A DNA stretch of 64,000 nucleotides. Origin: Limnomonas spitsbergensis. Lineage: Eukaryota; Chlorophyta; Chlorophyceae; Chlamydomonadales. Both the position numbers and the translations under genes were made by a program. Shown here in pieces: positions 25,721 through 35,346 of this stretch; position 1 is the first letter of the stretch, and every line of letters starts with the position of its first letter. The DNA is taken from NCBI GenBank assembly GCA_037349105.1, contig JAYJMM010000120.1, positions 3,600,001-3,664,000 of the forward strand, read 5' to 3'. The notes beneath the pieces were generated by a model. It saw only the letters and a program-made list of their open reading frames with translations, had not been told where the DNA came from and did no database searches.

Positions 25721-25724
25721 GCAG

Positions 25725-26070
25725 GGACAGGAGCAGGAGGGGATGAGGGGCAGGGACAAGAGCATGAGGAGGACGAGGGACAGGGACTGCAGCAGGAGGG
25801 GACGAGGGGGCAGGAACATGAGCAGGAGGGGGATGAGGTGGCAGGAACATGAGCAGGAGGGGGACGTGGGGGCAGGAACATGAGCAGGAGGGGGACAAGG
25901 GGGCAGGAACATGGATCATGAGGGTGATGAGGGGACAGGGACAGGAGGGGGACAAGGGGGCAGGAGCAAGAGCATGACGGGTACAAGGGGGCAGGGACAG
26001 GAGCATGAGGGGGGCAAGGAAGCATGGGCAGGTGGGGGATGATAGGTCAGGGGCAAGAGCAGGGGACAGG
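25725..26070 (+). repeat. purine-rich 33-bp minisatellite
   Basis: Units such as GGCAGGAACATGAGCAGGAG with GGGGA tracts repeat about every 33 bp (clear at about 25810-25920). Almost the entire + strand is purine over about 340 bases, with many G-runs of 3-5, so it could form G-quadruplexes or triplexes. Confidence 0.88.
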
Positions 26071-26573
26071 GGCAGGAGGATAGCTAAGGAAACATATGAA
26101 ACGTGGTCAGTGTAGGCACGTGCATGGCCCGGCTATTTCACAGCTTCGACGAAAGGACAAATTGATGACCGGCCTATGAACAGATGTACCAAGCATTACG
26201 GCTTGCTTCGGCAGGTCCCTTCGACCGTAGGCTGCAACGTAACTGAAACCCTAAACAAATACCCCCTCGTGCGCAATACGCCCTCACCTAGTGTGCCAGC
26301 AGCTCCAATTTCCCTGTGGTCAGCTTTTCGTTGGGACTTGGGAGTCCTCCAGCTTGCGCATTAATTCCTTGATGCAGACGCCGTATTGGCTGCCTGAACG
26401 CGGACATTTGGAGACCTCATGAAGGCCTGGGTCTTGCATACAACCTACATGGGAAGGTGTATGGTATGGGCGGGATGCACGAGGGGTGCATACGGGATGT
26501 ACATAGGGTTTTTAGGGTCACTTGGGGCTGGCATACACAATTGATTCGGGGTTGCATTCAGGTTGGCATGGGG

Positions 26574-26990
26574 TTATAATGCATGCAGGTGCAAGTAAGT
26601 GCATGGAGAGTTACAAGGACCTGCTAGAGCTGCATCGGATTGCATGGGGAGTTGCATGGGGGAATGCATAGTGTTGTCTGGTATTGCATGGAGAGTGCAT
26701 GAACCTGCAAATGCCAGTGTGGATCTGGTAGTCAGCAGACGGCAATGGCCGTTGTTGCTGCTGTTGTTGCTGCTGCTGCTGCACAAGCATCTGCACCTGC
26801 CAGTCTGCCACTGTTGGTACTGTTGTTGCAACAGCCGTTGTTTCTGCACCTGCTGCTGATGATGAGGAGGAGTTGCCTCCTCACGAGTCGGAGCATTTGT
26901 AGTCAAACCTGCTGATGCTGAAGCTCTTGATTTTCCGTCGTCGGCATTTCCCGTTGTCGCTGCGTAGCAAGACCTGAACGAGTTCGGCAT
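26574..26990 (-). CDS. Gln-rich N-terminal ORF near the right end of the CACTA-like element
   Basis: The frame begins MPNSFRSCYAATTG and runs into HHQQQVQKQRLLQQQYQQWQ, a glutamine-rich stretch from a CAG/TTG-rich tract at 26745-26870. It reads towards the minus-strand exons at 21.6-23.3 kb and could be their first exon. Beyond residue about 65 the frame looks non-coding. The call is weak. Confidence 0.28.
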   Translation of the reverse strand: MPNSFRSCYAATTGNADDGKSRASASAGLTTNAPTREEATPPHHQQQVQKQRLLQQQYQQWQTGRCRCLCSSSSNNSSNNGHCRLLTTRSTLAFAGSCTLHAIPDNTMHSPMQLPMQSDAALAGPCNSPCTYLHLHAL

Positions 26991-27409
26991 GCTGTGAACT
27001 GTTCTCTACTCAATCACAGCCCGTTCTGGTACTGAATCAAGCGCTTTTAAGATTGAACGAACCAAGCGTGGACGATTGAAGAGTTACGGGGTTTATCTCA
27101 ACCACGTGAAAGGGCGCACACCGCAGTTGTAGCAGCCCATACGGTACCAACCACTACACGCGCTTTTGGATAGGCCATTTCAATTGGACATGATACATAT
27201 AAATGTTGTAGCAACCAGCAGGCGCGAAGCGCTCTATCGGGAGGCAAATTGGTGCCCCCTTAAAGCCGCTTTAAAGCGTCCTTATTGGTTAAGGGTGCTT
27301 AAGCGTGTATAAAGTGTGGATATTCTTCACAGTGTTACCCTTCTGCTATCGTCTGCTTGTCCTTGCTCCGACTGAATTGTGTTAACTCCTTTGGCTCTTT
27401 CGCTTGCAG

Positions 27410-30400
27410 TTCGGGACGATAGAGATACTGCTGGGCATGATGTCAACGAGCTTCGAAAAGATATTGATGGTGTCAGATTTCCGGTCTCCGAATGGGAGTG
27501 TAATCATTTCGAAGGTGTGCTTCGGGGCATCGAAGGTGTGCTTCGGGGCAATGGGTACAAGTTGCTTCGGGGCAATGCTTACAAGCCCCTGGTCCAAGCT
27601 AACCTTGCTTGCTGGGTACCATCATGATGGTGCCAGTGCCATTTGGTCAGGAGCAAGGAGTCCATGCGCAGAGGCGCTGCAACCAGTGCCACTCTCCAGA
27701 TGTCGCTCACCACTCAACAATATCACTGCACGACTGTTGCTATCTGTAAAAACTGTTCCTTTGGCACAACCCCCGAGTGTCATGTATGATTGTGTGCCCT
27801 GGCTGCTTATGATTTGTGCATGCCTTGCTGTGAGACGTGGCAATGCACATGGTCTCTGAACCCTGCAATGTCAACCTGATGCACTCTGGATGCTTACGGT
27901 AGGCCAGTTACTGTGCATGCGATGGCCTTTATGCCTTTTTAGCACCAGGAGTTTGGCTTATGATGTTGCTGTGTTGGCTGAATGCGGTGTGTCTTCTTTC
28001 TTCTCCGATTGGGACCAAACCTGGACCTGCCTACAACTGGTGGCCAAAGCAGCATGGCTGGCTACAAATGGGGCCTCCGGCCAGAGGCCACAGTGTAGCT
28101 GACATGTAGCTGAGTCTAAATACAAAAAAACCTGCCGGTATCACATATGGTGAAATCTGCTCCATCTGCTTAATCTCGCAGGCCGATGGCATGAAGCTTT
28201 TCGACTTCAAGAATAGCTCTGCCCGAAAAAGCTTGGACATAGTGGCGAAAGACAAAGGGAACAAGTCGTACACATTTGTTATAAAGCCGTGGACTCATAA
28301 GAATTTGGTAAGCTTGTGGCCCTGTGTACCCTTCTCTGTGAGGGTGACAGTGTAGCTTGGTGTCGCTGCCATGTCCAATCCCCACATGACAGAATCACGC
28401 TTTGCTTCATATTGCTCCGGGTATTCACATTTCCCTTGCGTTGTGTTTACAGGTCACCCAGTATGCCATTAAGGGCATGCGAGCCTTTCTCGCTGCAAAT
28501 CGCATGGTAACGGGGAATATAGTTGAATTTGCCAGGAGGCCTGATGGAACCTTGGAGGTGTCGCACAAAACGGACACACAAGTGAGTTTGGGGGACGTAG
28601 GCTGGGTCCATGTTCATGCTAGATGGCTGGATGGCGCACCAGTCTTCTGGCAGCTACAATGCGGGGTCCAGGTCCTAGAGGGGGGTGCGGTGGGCAACAC
28701 GGGAAGCATTGAGGCAGAATCTGACATCCAAATGTTATATACTGACGCGTCAATGGCAGTGTGTATTTTACACTGTACGCCATACCATATTTGGGGGTTG
28801 TAGGATGGGACGCCGCCAGGCAGATTGGATCAAAACTAAGACAGGCATAGGGCAGGTGGTCATAGCTACAAGGTTTACTGCCCTACGCTCCCCAGGCCAT
28901 AGGGTTTAGGGTTAGGGTTTAGCTTTTCACCTGAAGTGTTGTTGAAGTGTGACCCTAGGGAGTGTAGGGCCGTAAGGACAGGTTTGCTCTCAATTCTGAA
29001 CTGCACACATCTTCAGGGTTGAGGGTTGACCCTGAATGTTGTTGCTGCATGTAATAAATGTTTGAAATGAGGTGACTCACAAGTAGCCGTCGTTGTTGCA
29101 ACAGTGGAAGCAAGGGCAGGGTCCTGCCAGTCCTGCTGCTCAGCCGGGGCCAGATGCCCATCTGCCGCAACAGCAACCGCAGACGAGCGAGCAGTGTGAG
29201 GATCAGCGGATGAGGCGGAGGCAGAAACGGCAACCACAGGCACACCCACAGCTGCCAAGGCCGCTGCCGCTGCAAGATCTGCCGCAACAGCATCCACAGA
29301 AGAGGAAGAAGCTCGAAACAAGGGTAGGTGACCAGCATGAGTGGAAGCGGTGGTTGGAGGTGCTGCAACAAGTGAGTTGGGCAGTCTGGACCCGCTTGCC
29401 AAGTCGTGTTTATTATAATTTGTGGCTGAAGTATCTAGTGGGCATGCAGAGGAAGAAAAGAAGGACAGATTCGTTCAACTAGGGCGTGCAGGTTTAGACA
29501 ACAACGCAGGTTGGGGCCATAGCCGCATCTGCGTCGTTACCAATAATTATCGGGCATGCAATTCGCGAGGGAATCCTTGGAATGGACTGAGCGCCATGAT
29601 GGCCAAGGCACCATTGGCCAAGGCAATTGCCAAGGCCATGGACAAGTATCGTAGCTAGGGGCCAAAAATAGCAAGCAAGCAAAGGTCAGAAATAAAGGAG
29701 AAAAACTACGCCCGCAGGGTTAAGGAAACAACGCGGCATGGGCCATGTAGCAATGACAGGTCCAGGTCTGGTCAAGGTCAAGGCTGATAATGCCAAGCAC
29801 ACAGAGGTGGCGGAGGAAGGGAAGGAGGAGGAGGGTTTTAGGCATGCCTCAGGCGAGGAGGCAGAGGAGGAGTATAATCTGGGTGACTGAGAGTTTGCTG
29901 CTTGGCTCTGGTTGAAATAGTGCTACTGGTAGAGAACTCCTCAGGCTTCAAACAATGGCTTTTGACACTGTTGCGGAGGGGCAAGCAATGGCAAACCACA
30001 AGTCCGCTATTCAGAATTGGCTGGGTCACACCAATGATGGGGCAATATGTCATTTGTTTAGCTGTCAAGGTCTGGTCAAGGTCTGGTTTTGTTTGCACAG
30101 GAGGGGCCTGGATCAGCCCGGGAGCAGGGGGGGCCTGGATCAGCCCAGGAGCAGGAGGGCCCTGGAGCAGCCCAGGAGCAAGAGGGGTCTGGAGCAGCCC
30201 AGGAGCAAGAGGGGTCTGGAGCAGCCCAGGAGCAGGAGAGGCCTGGAGTAGCCCAGGAGCAGGAGGGGCCTGGATCAGTCCATGAGCAGGAGGGGCCTGG
30301 ATCAGCCCAGGGGCTGGAGGTGCCTGAAGCGGCCCAGGAGCAGGAGGGGCCTCAAGAAACCCAGAAGCCTTGTGAAATGGTGTGTGAGGAAATCAGGAGG

Positions 30401-30661
30401 TTTGCGGCGTCACCGCATGAAAATGCCTTCGCAGTGGCGGCCGCCACGGCTGATACTGGCGGTGCGGGCGGTGTTGATGGTGCAGCTGTGCAGCATCAGC
30501 AACAGCCACAGCAGGAGCTTCCTGCCCAGTTGGGGACTTTTCCACGAAAGGGGCTTGCTGCAAAGGTCCGTCCGGATGCCCAGCTGGGGCGTGGGAGAAA
30601 ACGTGAACGGCTGCAGGAGAAGCAGGCTGCTGATACATTGATCCGGTTAGCTGTTGGCTAG
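27410..30661 (+). CDS. B3-domain DNA-binding protein, multi-exon
   Basis: Phase-0 exons with GT-AG borders: 28182-28307, 28453-28581, 29105-29323, and 30101-30661 with stop. An upstream exon probably starts at 27410 and another near 29510 is possible. The first two encode a B3-like fold: SLDIVAKDKGNKSYTFVI, then YAIKGMRAFLAANRMVTG, then VEFARRPDGTLEV. This matches the B3 order D-x-x-G-x-x-W/Y-x-F, GW-x-x-F, L-x-x-GD, F-x-R, though Asp of GD is Asn here. The third exon is Gln/Pro-rich with a basic KKRKxLE-like end (QKRKKLETR), and the last has nine 10-residue EQEGPGxAQ repeats and a basic tail. The pattern suggests a plant-type nuclear transcription factor. The 5' end is unknown, and the CACTA element ends about 75 bp before the 27410 acceptor. 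Confidence 0.5.
28901..28921 (+). repeat. short interstitial telomere-like repeat
   Basis: AGGGTTTAGGGTTAGGGTTT mixes TTTAGGG and TTAGGG units. It is in an intron of the B3-like gene. Confidence 0.8.
30101..30370 (+). repeat. 30-bp coding minisatellite, about 9 copies
   Basis: GAGGGGCCTGGATCAGCCCA with GGAGCAG repeats every 30 bp and encodes EGPGSAQEQ-type decapeptides in the last exon of the B3-like gene. Substitutions are largely frame-preserving. Confidence 0.85.
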
Positions 30662-30801
30662 AACATATGTCACAGTATATTCCCGAATACGTGACAGAAC
30701 CGTGTATTCTTTAGTTGCAGTCACAGAGTTTCCGAGTTCTAGTCACGGAGGGAGTCTTTGGGTTCCAGTCACGGAGTCTCTGTAGAAAGAAAAGTTTAGG
30801 T

Positions 30802-30822
30802 TTTAGGGTTTAGGGTTTAGGG
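30802..30822 (+). repeat. three perfect TTTAGGG units
   Basis: An exact (TTTAGGG)3 is followed by TCCCGGACATCCC, a sequence that recurs near 31695. Short interstitial repeats of this kind can be left by break repair and support a plant-type telomere. Confidence 0.9.
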
Positions 30823-30829
30823 TCCCGGA

Positions 30830-31845
30830 CATCCCGGACATCCCTCTATGATATGGGGCAACCGTGCTTCTTTGGGGTTTGAAGGCAAACTTGGTTGAGT
30901 TGAGAAGGCAAACTTGCAAACAATGACTCTGTGGTAGCATTCGACTGTGTGGTTGGAGTTTCCGAACCTCCTATGGAACCTACTCTGCTTGCGTGGACGA
31001 AGTGAGTTCACACGAGAATGACTAGTGAGTTTTCGAGTTTTTGAGTGGATTTTCGTGCCCAATAGCACCTTGCTGCTATGCACTTGCCTATCAAACGAGC
31101 ATGCCTGGACCTGAAATTTTTGCCAAGTGAAAGCTCTTGTTGCGTACTATAATATTGATTAGCAGAGTATAGTGAGACTTGTTGAAGTTGTGTATGTATG
31201 AAAGTGCCGCCTTGCAATGGGGGCAAATTGCCTATGATTTTGAGTTCAAACTTGGTAGATATGGGTGCCACCTAGGTATGAGTGACTCTGGACCGGTTAT
31301 TCTTGTTCCTCATGATGTGTACTATGTTGTAACACCCTGCCATGCCTCTGGACTCCATCATATGACTTGTGATTCACCAAATTCATCATTCTAGCCACCT
31401 CCAAGGTGCCAATTTGCCCTGAAGTTGTTGCAGTGAATCTCCCAACCTTTGAGGACCCAACAATCAGCAAGCCAGCCTTCAAGAACACAAAAATACAAGA
31501 CTTTTGGCACTGACTCCAACTCAAACAGTGAATGATAGCCTATTTTCCTCAATCATGAACTGTACCAACACCAGTTTTGGCTCAAAATACCCCCAGATTT
31601 CCCCCATGGGTACCCCCTACCCCCCTTGCCTCCACAAAAACGCTTCATGCCACCCAAGCACATGGTACCCCTAGGCCTTGGAGAAAGAGTTAGGGTCCCG
31701 GACATCCCTCTATGCTCTTCTACCAGTGAGTCCCTGTCTATATATGAGAGCCATGCCCCCCAGGGCCCTTAGGACATATTCACATACTGTATCTGTCGTG
31801 TCGGTTTTGCATCTGGGGAAGAGTCTGTTAGTCAGTCTGTTAGCA
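30830..31845. other. no gene seen
   Basis: Short ORFs only. GGGTCCCGGACATCCCTCTA recurs at about 30820-30850 and 31693-31712. Confidence 0.4.
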
Positions 31846-31975
31846 ATGTATATGCTCGTGGTGGGGCAGCAACGGCCTCGGCCACGTTCGTTTTGGACTT
31901 CCTTCACCGAAAGTTCAGACTGCACAGTACGTGTCGTACACTCGCGATGCGCTACTTTAAGCAAACGATCTGAGA
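31846..31975 (+). repeat. dispersed motif, copy 3
   Basis: TATGCTCGTGGTGGGGCAG, CACGTTCGTTTTGGACTT and TTCACCGAAAGT match 11968-12045 in order. The following GTGTCGTACACTCGCGATGC is a diverged form of the 4.9-kb and 12.1-kb segments. The coding frame is broken here. It probably marks another remnant of the P-like element family. Confidence 0.6.
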
Positions 31976-32076
31976 TCAGTGTAGGAGAGTACAGAATGGA
32001 TATTGAGTATATGGGACGGAAAATGTCGCCGGGTTGAACATGAGCCTTGCAATGAACAGACAGGACATGACTGAAG

Positions 32077-32754
32077 ATGTGCATGAAGTATTTTTCCCAC
32101 TTGGCCAGCCAGGCGGCAGCGGTAGATGAGTTTACAAGGCACCATCTGAGGCCGTGGGCAGTCCTGGCGTATGAAGGAAGGCCACACACGCAGGCAGACA
32201 GCGCGAGGTTGATGGAGTGCCTCGGGCGCGTGTCCAAGGGTGAAGCCGGGCAAGAGGCGGCAGGGGCGGTACGGGCGTTCATAGACCAATGGCCCACCAA
32301 GCAGAGGAAGCACCCAGAGTCAGAGGAAGCTGCAGGGATCGCGCAAGCATTGCACTCGAAGTGGGGAGGATTCAAAAGCCGCGGCGCTGAGGAGCAGGAG
32401 AGCCCAATAGAGACCGCGTGGCGCAAACAGTCAAAAGGGCACCCCATGGAGGGCAGTTACATGACCAACAGAGCCCAGATTGGAAAGGTTCCCGCAGTTT
32501 GGCGATGTAGCAGTGGCACGACTGAGCCCTTGGAGGCGTTGACCTGGCACACAGAGCAGTCAGAGGGGCCCAGCCCTACCCAACAGCTGGTCCAGTTAAG
32601 TTTGAGAACAAGGACCGGCCAGGCAGGGACATGGCAAGTGAAGCGGAAAGGTTTGGGAGGAACAGGGCCGTCCCGGAGCAGGAAAAACAGGGTCAGGAGC
32701 CTAAAATTAAAGTGTTCATGCGGGACGTACGCAGGCAGACAAGAGGGACGGTAA
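32077..32754 (+). CDS. unrecognised ORF
   Basis: A 225-codon open frame begins MCMKYFSHLASQ and includes ARLMECLGRVSKGEAGQEAA, an alpha-helical stretch, and ends in a Lys/Arg/Gly-rich part with CSCGTYAGRQ. The antisense strand is open over part of it. There are no recognised motifs. With the next ORF it could form one gene, with an intron or frameshift between. Confidence 0.3.
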   Translation: MCMKYFSHLASQAAAVDEFTRHHLRPWAVLAYEGRPHTQADSARLMECLGRVSKGEAGQEAAGAVRAFIDQWPTKQRKHPESEEAAGIAQALHSKWGGFKSRGAEEQESPIETAWRKQSKGHPMEGSYMTNRAQIGKVPAVWRCSSGTTEPLEALTWHTEQSEGPSPTQQLVQLSLRTRTGQAGTWQVKRKGLGGTGPSRSRKNRVRSLKLKCSCGTYAGRQEGR

Positions 32755-32806
32755 CCCAAGAAGAGGGGGCCCGGACCTGCAGGCGGGTGATCAGTCCAGA
32801 GCGGCC

Positions 32807-33487
32807 ATGAGAGAGGACATCCCCGAGGCGCTGGGTGCTCATGGTAGATGGCAGGAGGGTTCAGGACCCATGTGGTACACAGGGGGCGCGCAGCCCAGCC
32901 GGCCCAGCCGTGACACGCGCAGCCATCAGCTAGGCTCCAAGGGAGAGGCAAGCCCATCCGGATCTCACCAGCCAGCTAGGGGCGGCAAGGAATCTTGGAA
33001 TGAGGCGGAGTGCCACCCAGCTGGGGGCGGCAGGCGACCTTGCGATGAGGTGCAATGCCAGCCATCTGAGGGCGGCAGGCGATCTTGGAATGAGGCGGAG
33101 TGCCACCCAGCTGGGGGCGGCAGGCGACCTTTCGATGAGGTGCAATGCCAGCCATCTGGGGGCGGCAGGCGATCTTGGGATGAGGCGGAACGCCACCCAG
33201 CTGGGGGCGGCAGGCGACCTTGGGATGAGGAGGAGTGCCACCCAGCTGGGGGCAGCATGCGGCCTTGGGATGACCTGCAACGCCAGCCATCTGGAAACGG
33301 CAGGAGATCTCGGGATGGGGCTGATCGCCAACAATCTGGGGGCGATAGGAGCGCAGCCAGTGGAAAGCATGCAGACAATAAAGCGTCGCGCAGTGACGAG
33401 AGAGGAGGGGGCAGGGAGCACAGACCAAGCCATGGCCCGACAGGGGGCGGAGGTGGAGGTGGTGGTTCAAGGCCCGGTTCTAGTTAG
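32807..33487 (+). CDS. ORF with 20-residue repeats
   Basis: A 226-codon frame contains about six units of 60 bp (20 codons) between 32985 and 33320, reading SWNEAECHPAGGGRR alternating with DEVQCQPSGGGRR. The alternation makes a 120-bp dimer. It ends in a Gly-rich tail. Sixty being a multiple of three, two other frames and the opposite strand are also open, so coding is uncertain. Confidence 0.3.
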   Translation: MREDIPEALGAHGRWQEGSGPMWYTGGAQPSRPSRDTRSHQLGSKGEASPSGSHQPARGGKESWNEAECHPAGGGRRPCDEVQCQPSEGGRRSWNEAECHPAGGGRRPFDEVQCQPSGGGRRSWDEAERHPAGGGRRPWDEEECHPAGGSMRPWDDLQRQPSGNGRRSRDGADRQQSGGDRSAASGKHADNKASRSDERGGGREHRPSHGPTGGGGGGGGSRPGSS

Positions 33488-33770
33488 GAGGATCCAGGGG
33501 CCGGCGTGTACACAGATGGGACACAGCCAGAACAGCCCAGCGGGAGGCCAGGCGGCCAGCAGTCAGAACCCAGGAAGTAGGAAAGCGCGGGAAGAAAGTT
33601 GTATGAGACAGGCGGCAATCCAGCGTGGGAAAGTGAGGCCAGCCTAGGCGGTAGGGGCCCGGAGGGATCGGACATCGAGGTTGGACGAAACAGGTTCGAT
33701 GCCGAGGCAATGTAGCAGGTCAAAACAGGTGGTTAGGAAATTGGAAGCGCAGTGTATTCTTAAGTGTTAT
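33488..33770. other. no gene seen
   Basis: Tail of the GC-rich ORF region; antisense ORFs only. Further right, a C-run lies at about 33940-33957. Confidence 0.4.
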
Positions 33771-33777
33771 CTTGAGT

Positions 33778-33852
33778 TGGATCGGAACAGTATTACCGAT
33801 CGCTGCTCCGCTCCGGATACGAAACCCGTTTTCCCGTATTGTGCTACCTTGA
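33778..33852 (-). mobile_element. 75-bp dispersed element flanked by a 7-bp direct repeat
   Basis: CTTGAGT occurs at 33771-33777 and 33853-33859. The enclosed sequence is the reverse complement of about 10872-10948 (AAGGTAGCACAATACGG and GTATCCGGAGCGG). Copy-plus-duplication indicates insertion. No inverted ends were seen; the class is unknown. Confidence 0.55.
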
Positions 33853-34243
33853 CTTGAGTGTAATACATGCTCATCATCCATCGTTTCATTAGTTAAACTC
33901 TCGCCTCCATCATCCTGTGCCTGCTCAATTACCGGTACTGACCCCCCCCCCCCCCCTCAAAATCTGCATGGAATGAGGTGCATCCCTCCTAATTTGCAAT
34001 GGAGTGGGGAGTTTGTTTATTAGTCTTGCTTCAGTTCCGCGCCATGAAAGCCACTAAATGCGCTATGCACACAGACAGTATAAAAGCCCACAAGGGGGCA
34101 AGACTGCAGGAGACCGTGGCTAAATCATTTCCACCCTCACAATGTCGATCCTCATCCTACCAGTTCATGGCATAAATGTATCGGTGCATCGGCAATTCAC
34201 TTACTTGACGTGTGCGATGTCAGAGCACGGGGTACTTTGCTGC

Positions 34244-34726
34244 TGTAACAGGAGCCACGCTTACTTATCAGCGAGAGCTTCAAGTGAAAGGAACCGGGGA
34301 GAGCTTCTGAGTCGGGGAGTCCGGAGAGGGGGCGATCGCTTGCTTGTTACAAAGACGGACGGCGGTCCAACAGAGGAATCCAAATCAATTCCAAGTATGA
34401 TCTAACTGGGCACAGAAAGCCACAGTATAAGAAGGCCATGGCAGGCCTTTTAAACAGTCATGTCAGATTCGGATAAGAAAGGAATAAAGCTAGCATGCCG
34501 GCTGGAAGCTACTACATAGAGTGAAGCGTAGCTACCAGCACCTGGCGTAATAGAGTGAAGCAAAGCTACCATTCGTAAACTGTCAATACTATGTTCGTCA
34601 GAGAAACGCTTCAGTCCGTGTAGAGTAATACACGACTAGCAATAATATTAGCATGGCATGCATGGAGATGATAACTATGCATGTGACAACATTCAGCTCC
34701 GTTCCCATGCTGTCAGCTCTGTTACA
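34244..34726 (-). repeat. 3' LTR of the chromovirus
   Basis: 483 bp, TGTAACA...TGTTACA inverted ends. Identical to the other LTR except position 34542. Confidence 0.97.
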
Positions 34727-34741
34727 TTCTCCCCCTCATTC
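34727..34741 (-). other. polypurine tract
   Basis: On the minus strand GAATGAGGGGGAGAA abuts the 3' LTR directly, the expected plus-strand primer position. Confidence 0.8.
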
Positions 34742-34767
34742 AAATAGGCTACGCCCTCGGAGCCTTA

Positions 34768-35346
34768 CTACGTCAGATCAGCTGATGTCCGTCGGACATA
34801 GTCAGCAATTAATCCATCGACTAGCCCGTCCTGCATATCCACCCGAAGTCGGGTCTCTGTAATCCAAACATTCTCATCTTCACCGTAGCCAATCCACTTG
34901 ACCATGTAGGAGGTCTGACGTCGCTGTCCTTTCCCCCGGAACCGATGCGATCTGATCGCCTCTACATGGAAATACTCTTCCTCTTCCTCATCATCACCTT
35001 GAACGATCGGCGGCGGAGGGGCTGTGTATGCCGGGCGTTGCGGAAAGTCGAGGGATCCGTCCTCATTCGCTTTGAGATGCGAGATGTGAATGACGGGATG
35101 GATTTTGAAGTGAGCCGGCAGCTCCAGCTTGTAAGCGACGTCCGACAAGACCTGGATGATTTTGTACGGGCCGTAGAATCTCGGCTGGAGCTTTCACATT
35201 GCCTTCAGTGCCCTAGGCAGGCGGAGATGGGATGCAGCTAGCCACGCCGTATCGCCAACCTCAAACGTAAACTCCCGACGGTGTTTGTTTGCGTTCTTTG
35301 CCATCCTATCTTGAGCCGCTTTCAGAGCTACTCGAGCTCGTTCCCG
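34768..35346 (-). pseudogene. integrase C-terminal GPY/F-like region and chromodomain, cut by stops
   Basis: In the same frame as pol, after the TAA, come RVALKAAQDRMAKNANKHRR, then VGDTAWL, then a second stop (TGA, 35196-35194) just before KLQPRFYGPYKI, and then HPVIHISHLK. A chromodomain follows: EYFHVEAIRSHR, YMVKWIGYGEDENVWI. Chromodomains define chromoviruses and guide integration to modified histones. Both stops fit single C-to-T changes (CAA and CGA). Confidence 0.85.

Larger units (their letters stand above)
21086..27334. mobile_element. 6249-bp CACTA (EnSpm)-like DNA transposon
   Basis: The left end CACTGTGAAGAATATCCA (21086-21103) is the exact reverse complement of the right end (27317-27334), and TTA flanks both ends (21083-21085, 27335-27337). 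Ends starting CACTR with 3-bp duplications define the CACTA superfamily. Subterminal DNA is full of short TTAAG/CTTAA-type repeats on the left (21230-21560) and right (27255-27315), as usual in this superfamily. Inside are minus-strand exons (21628-23303), a plus-strand ORF, a 147-bp repeat, and two large minisatellites. No Tnp2-type transposase motif was recognised, so the copy may be non-autonomous or carry a diverged transposase. Confidence 0.8.

Noticed and set aside
26599..26859. Leu/His-rich ORF on the plus strand
   Set aside because: A CTG/TTG simple-repeat tract antisense to the Gln-rich frame; no other support.
21086..27334. PIF/Harbinger assignment for the large element because of its TTA duplication
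   Set aside because: Ends start with CACTG and subterminal repeats are dense, which fits CACTA better; the small 20262-20467 element is the Harbinger-like one.
33000..33647. Second plus-strand ORF of 215 codons in another frame
   Set aside because: Shadow created by the 60-bp repeat; the 32807 frame is slightly better but also uncertain.
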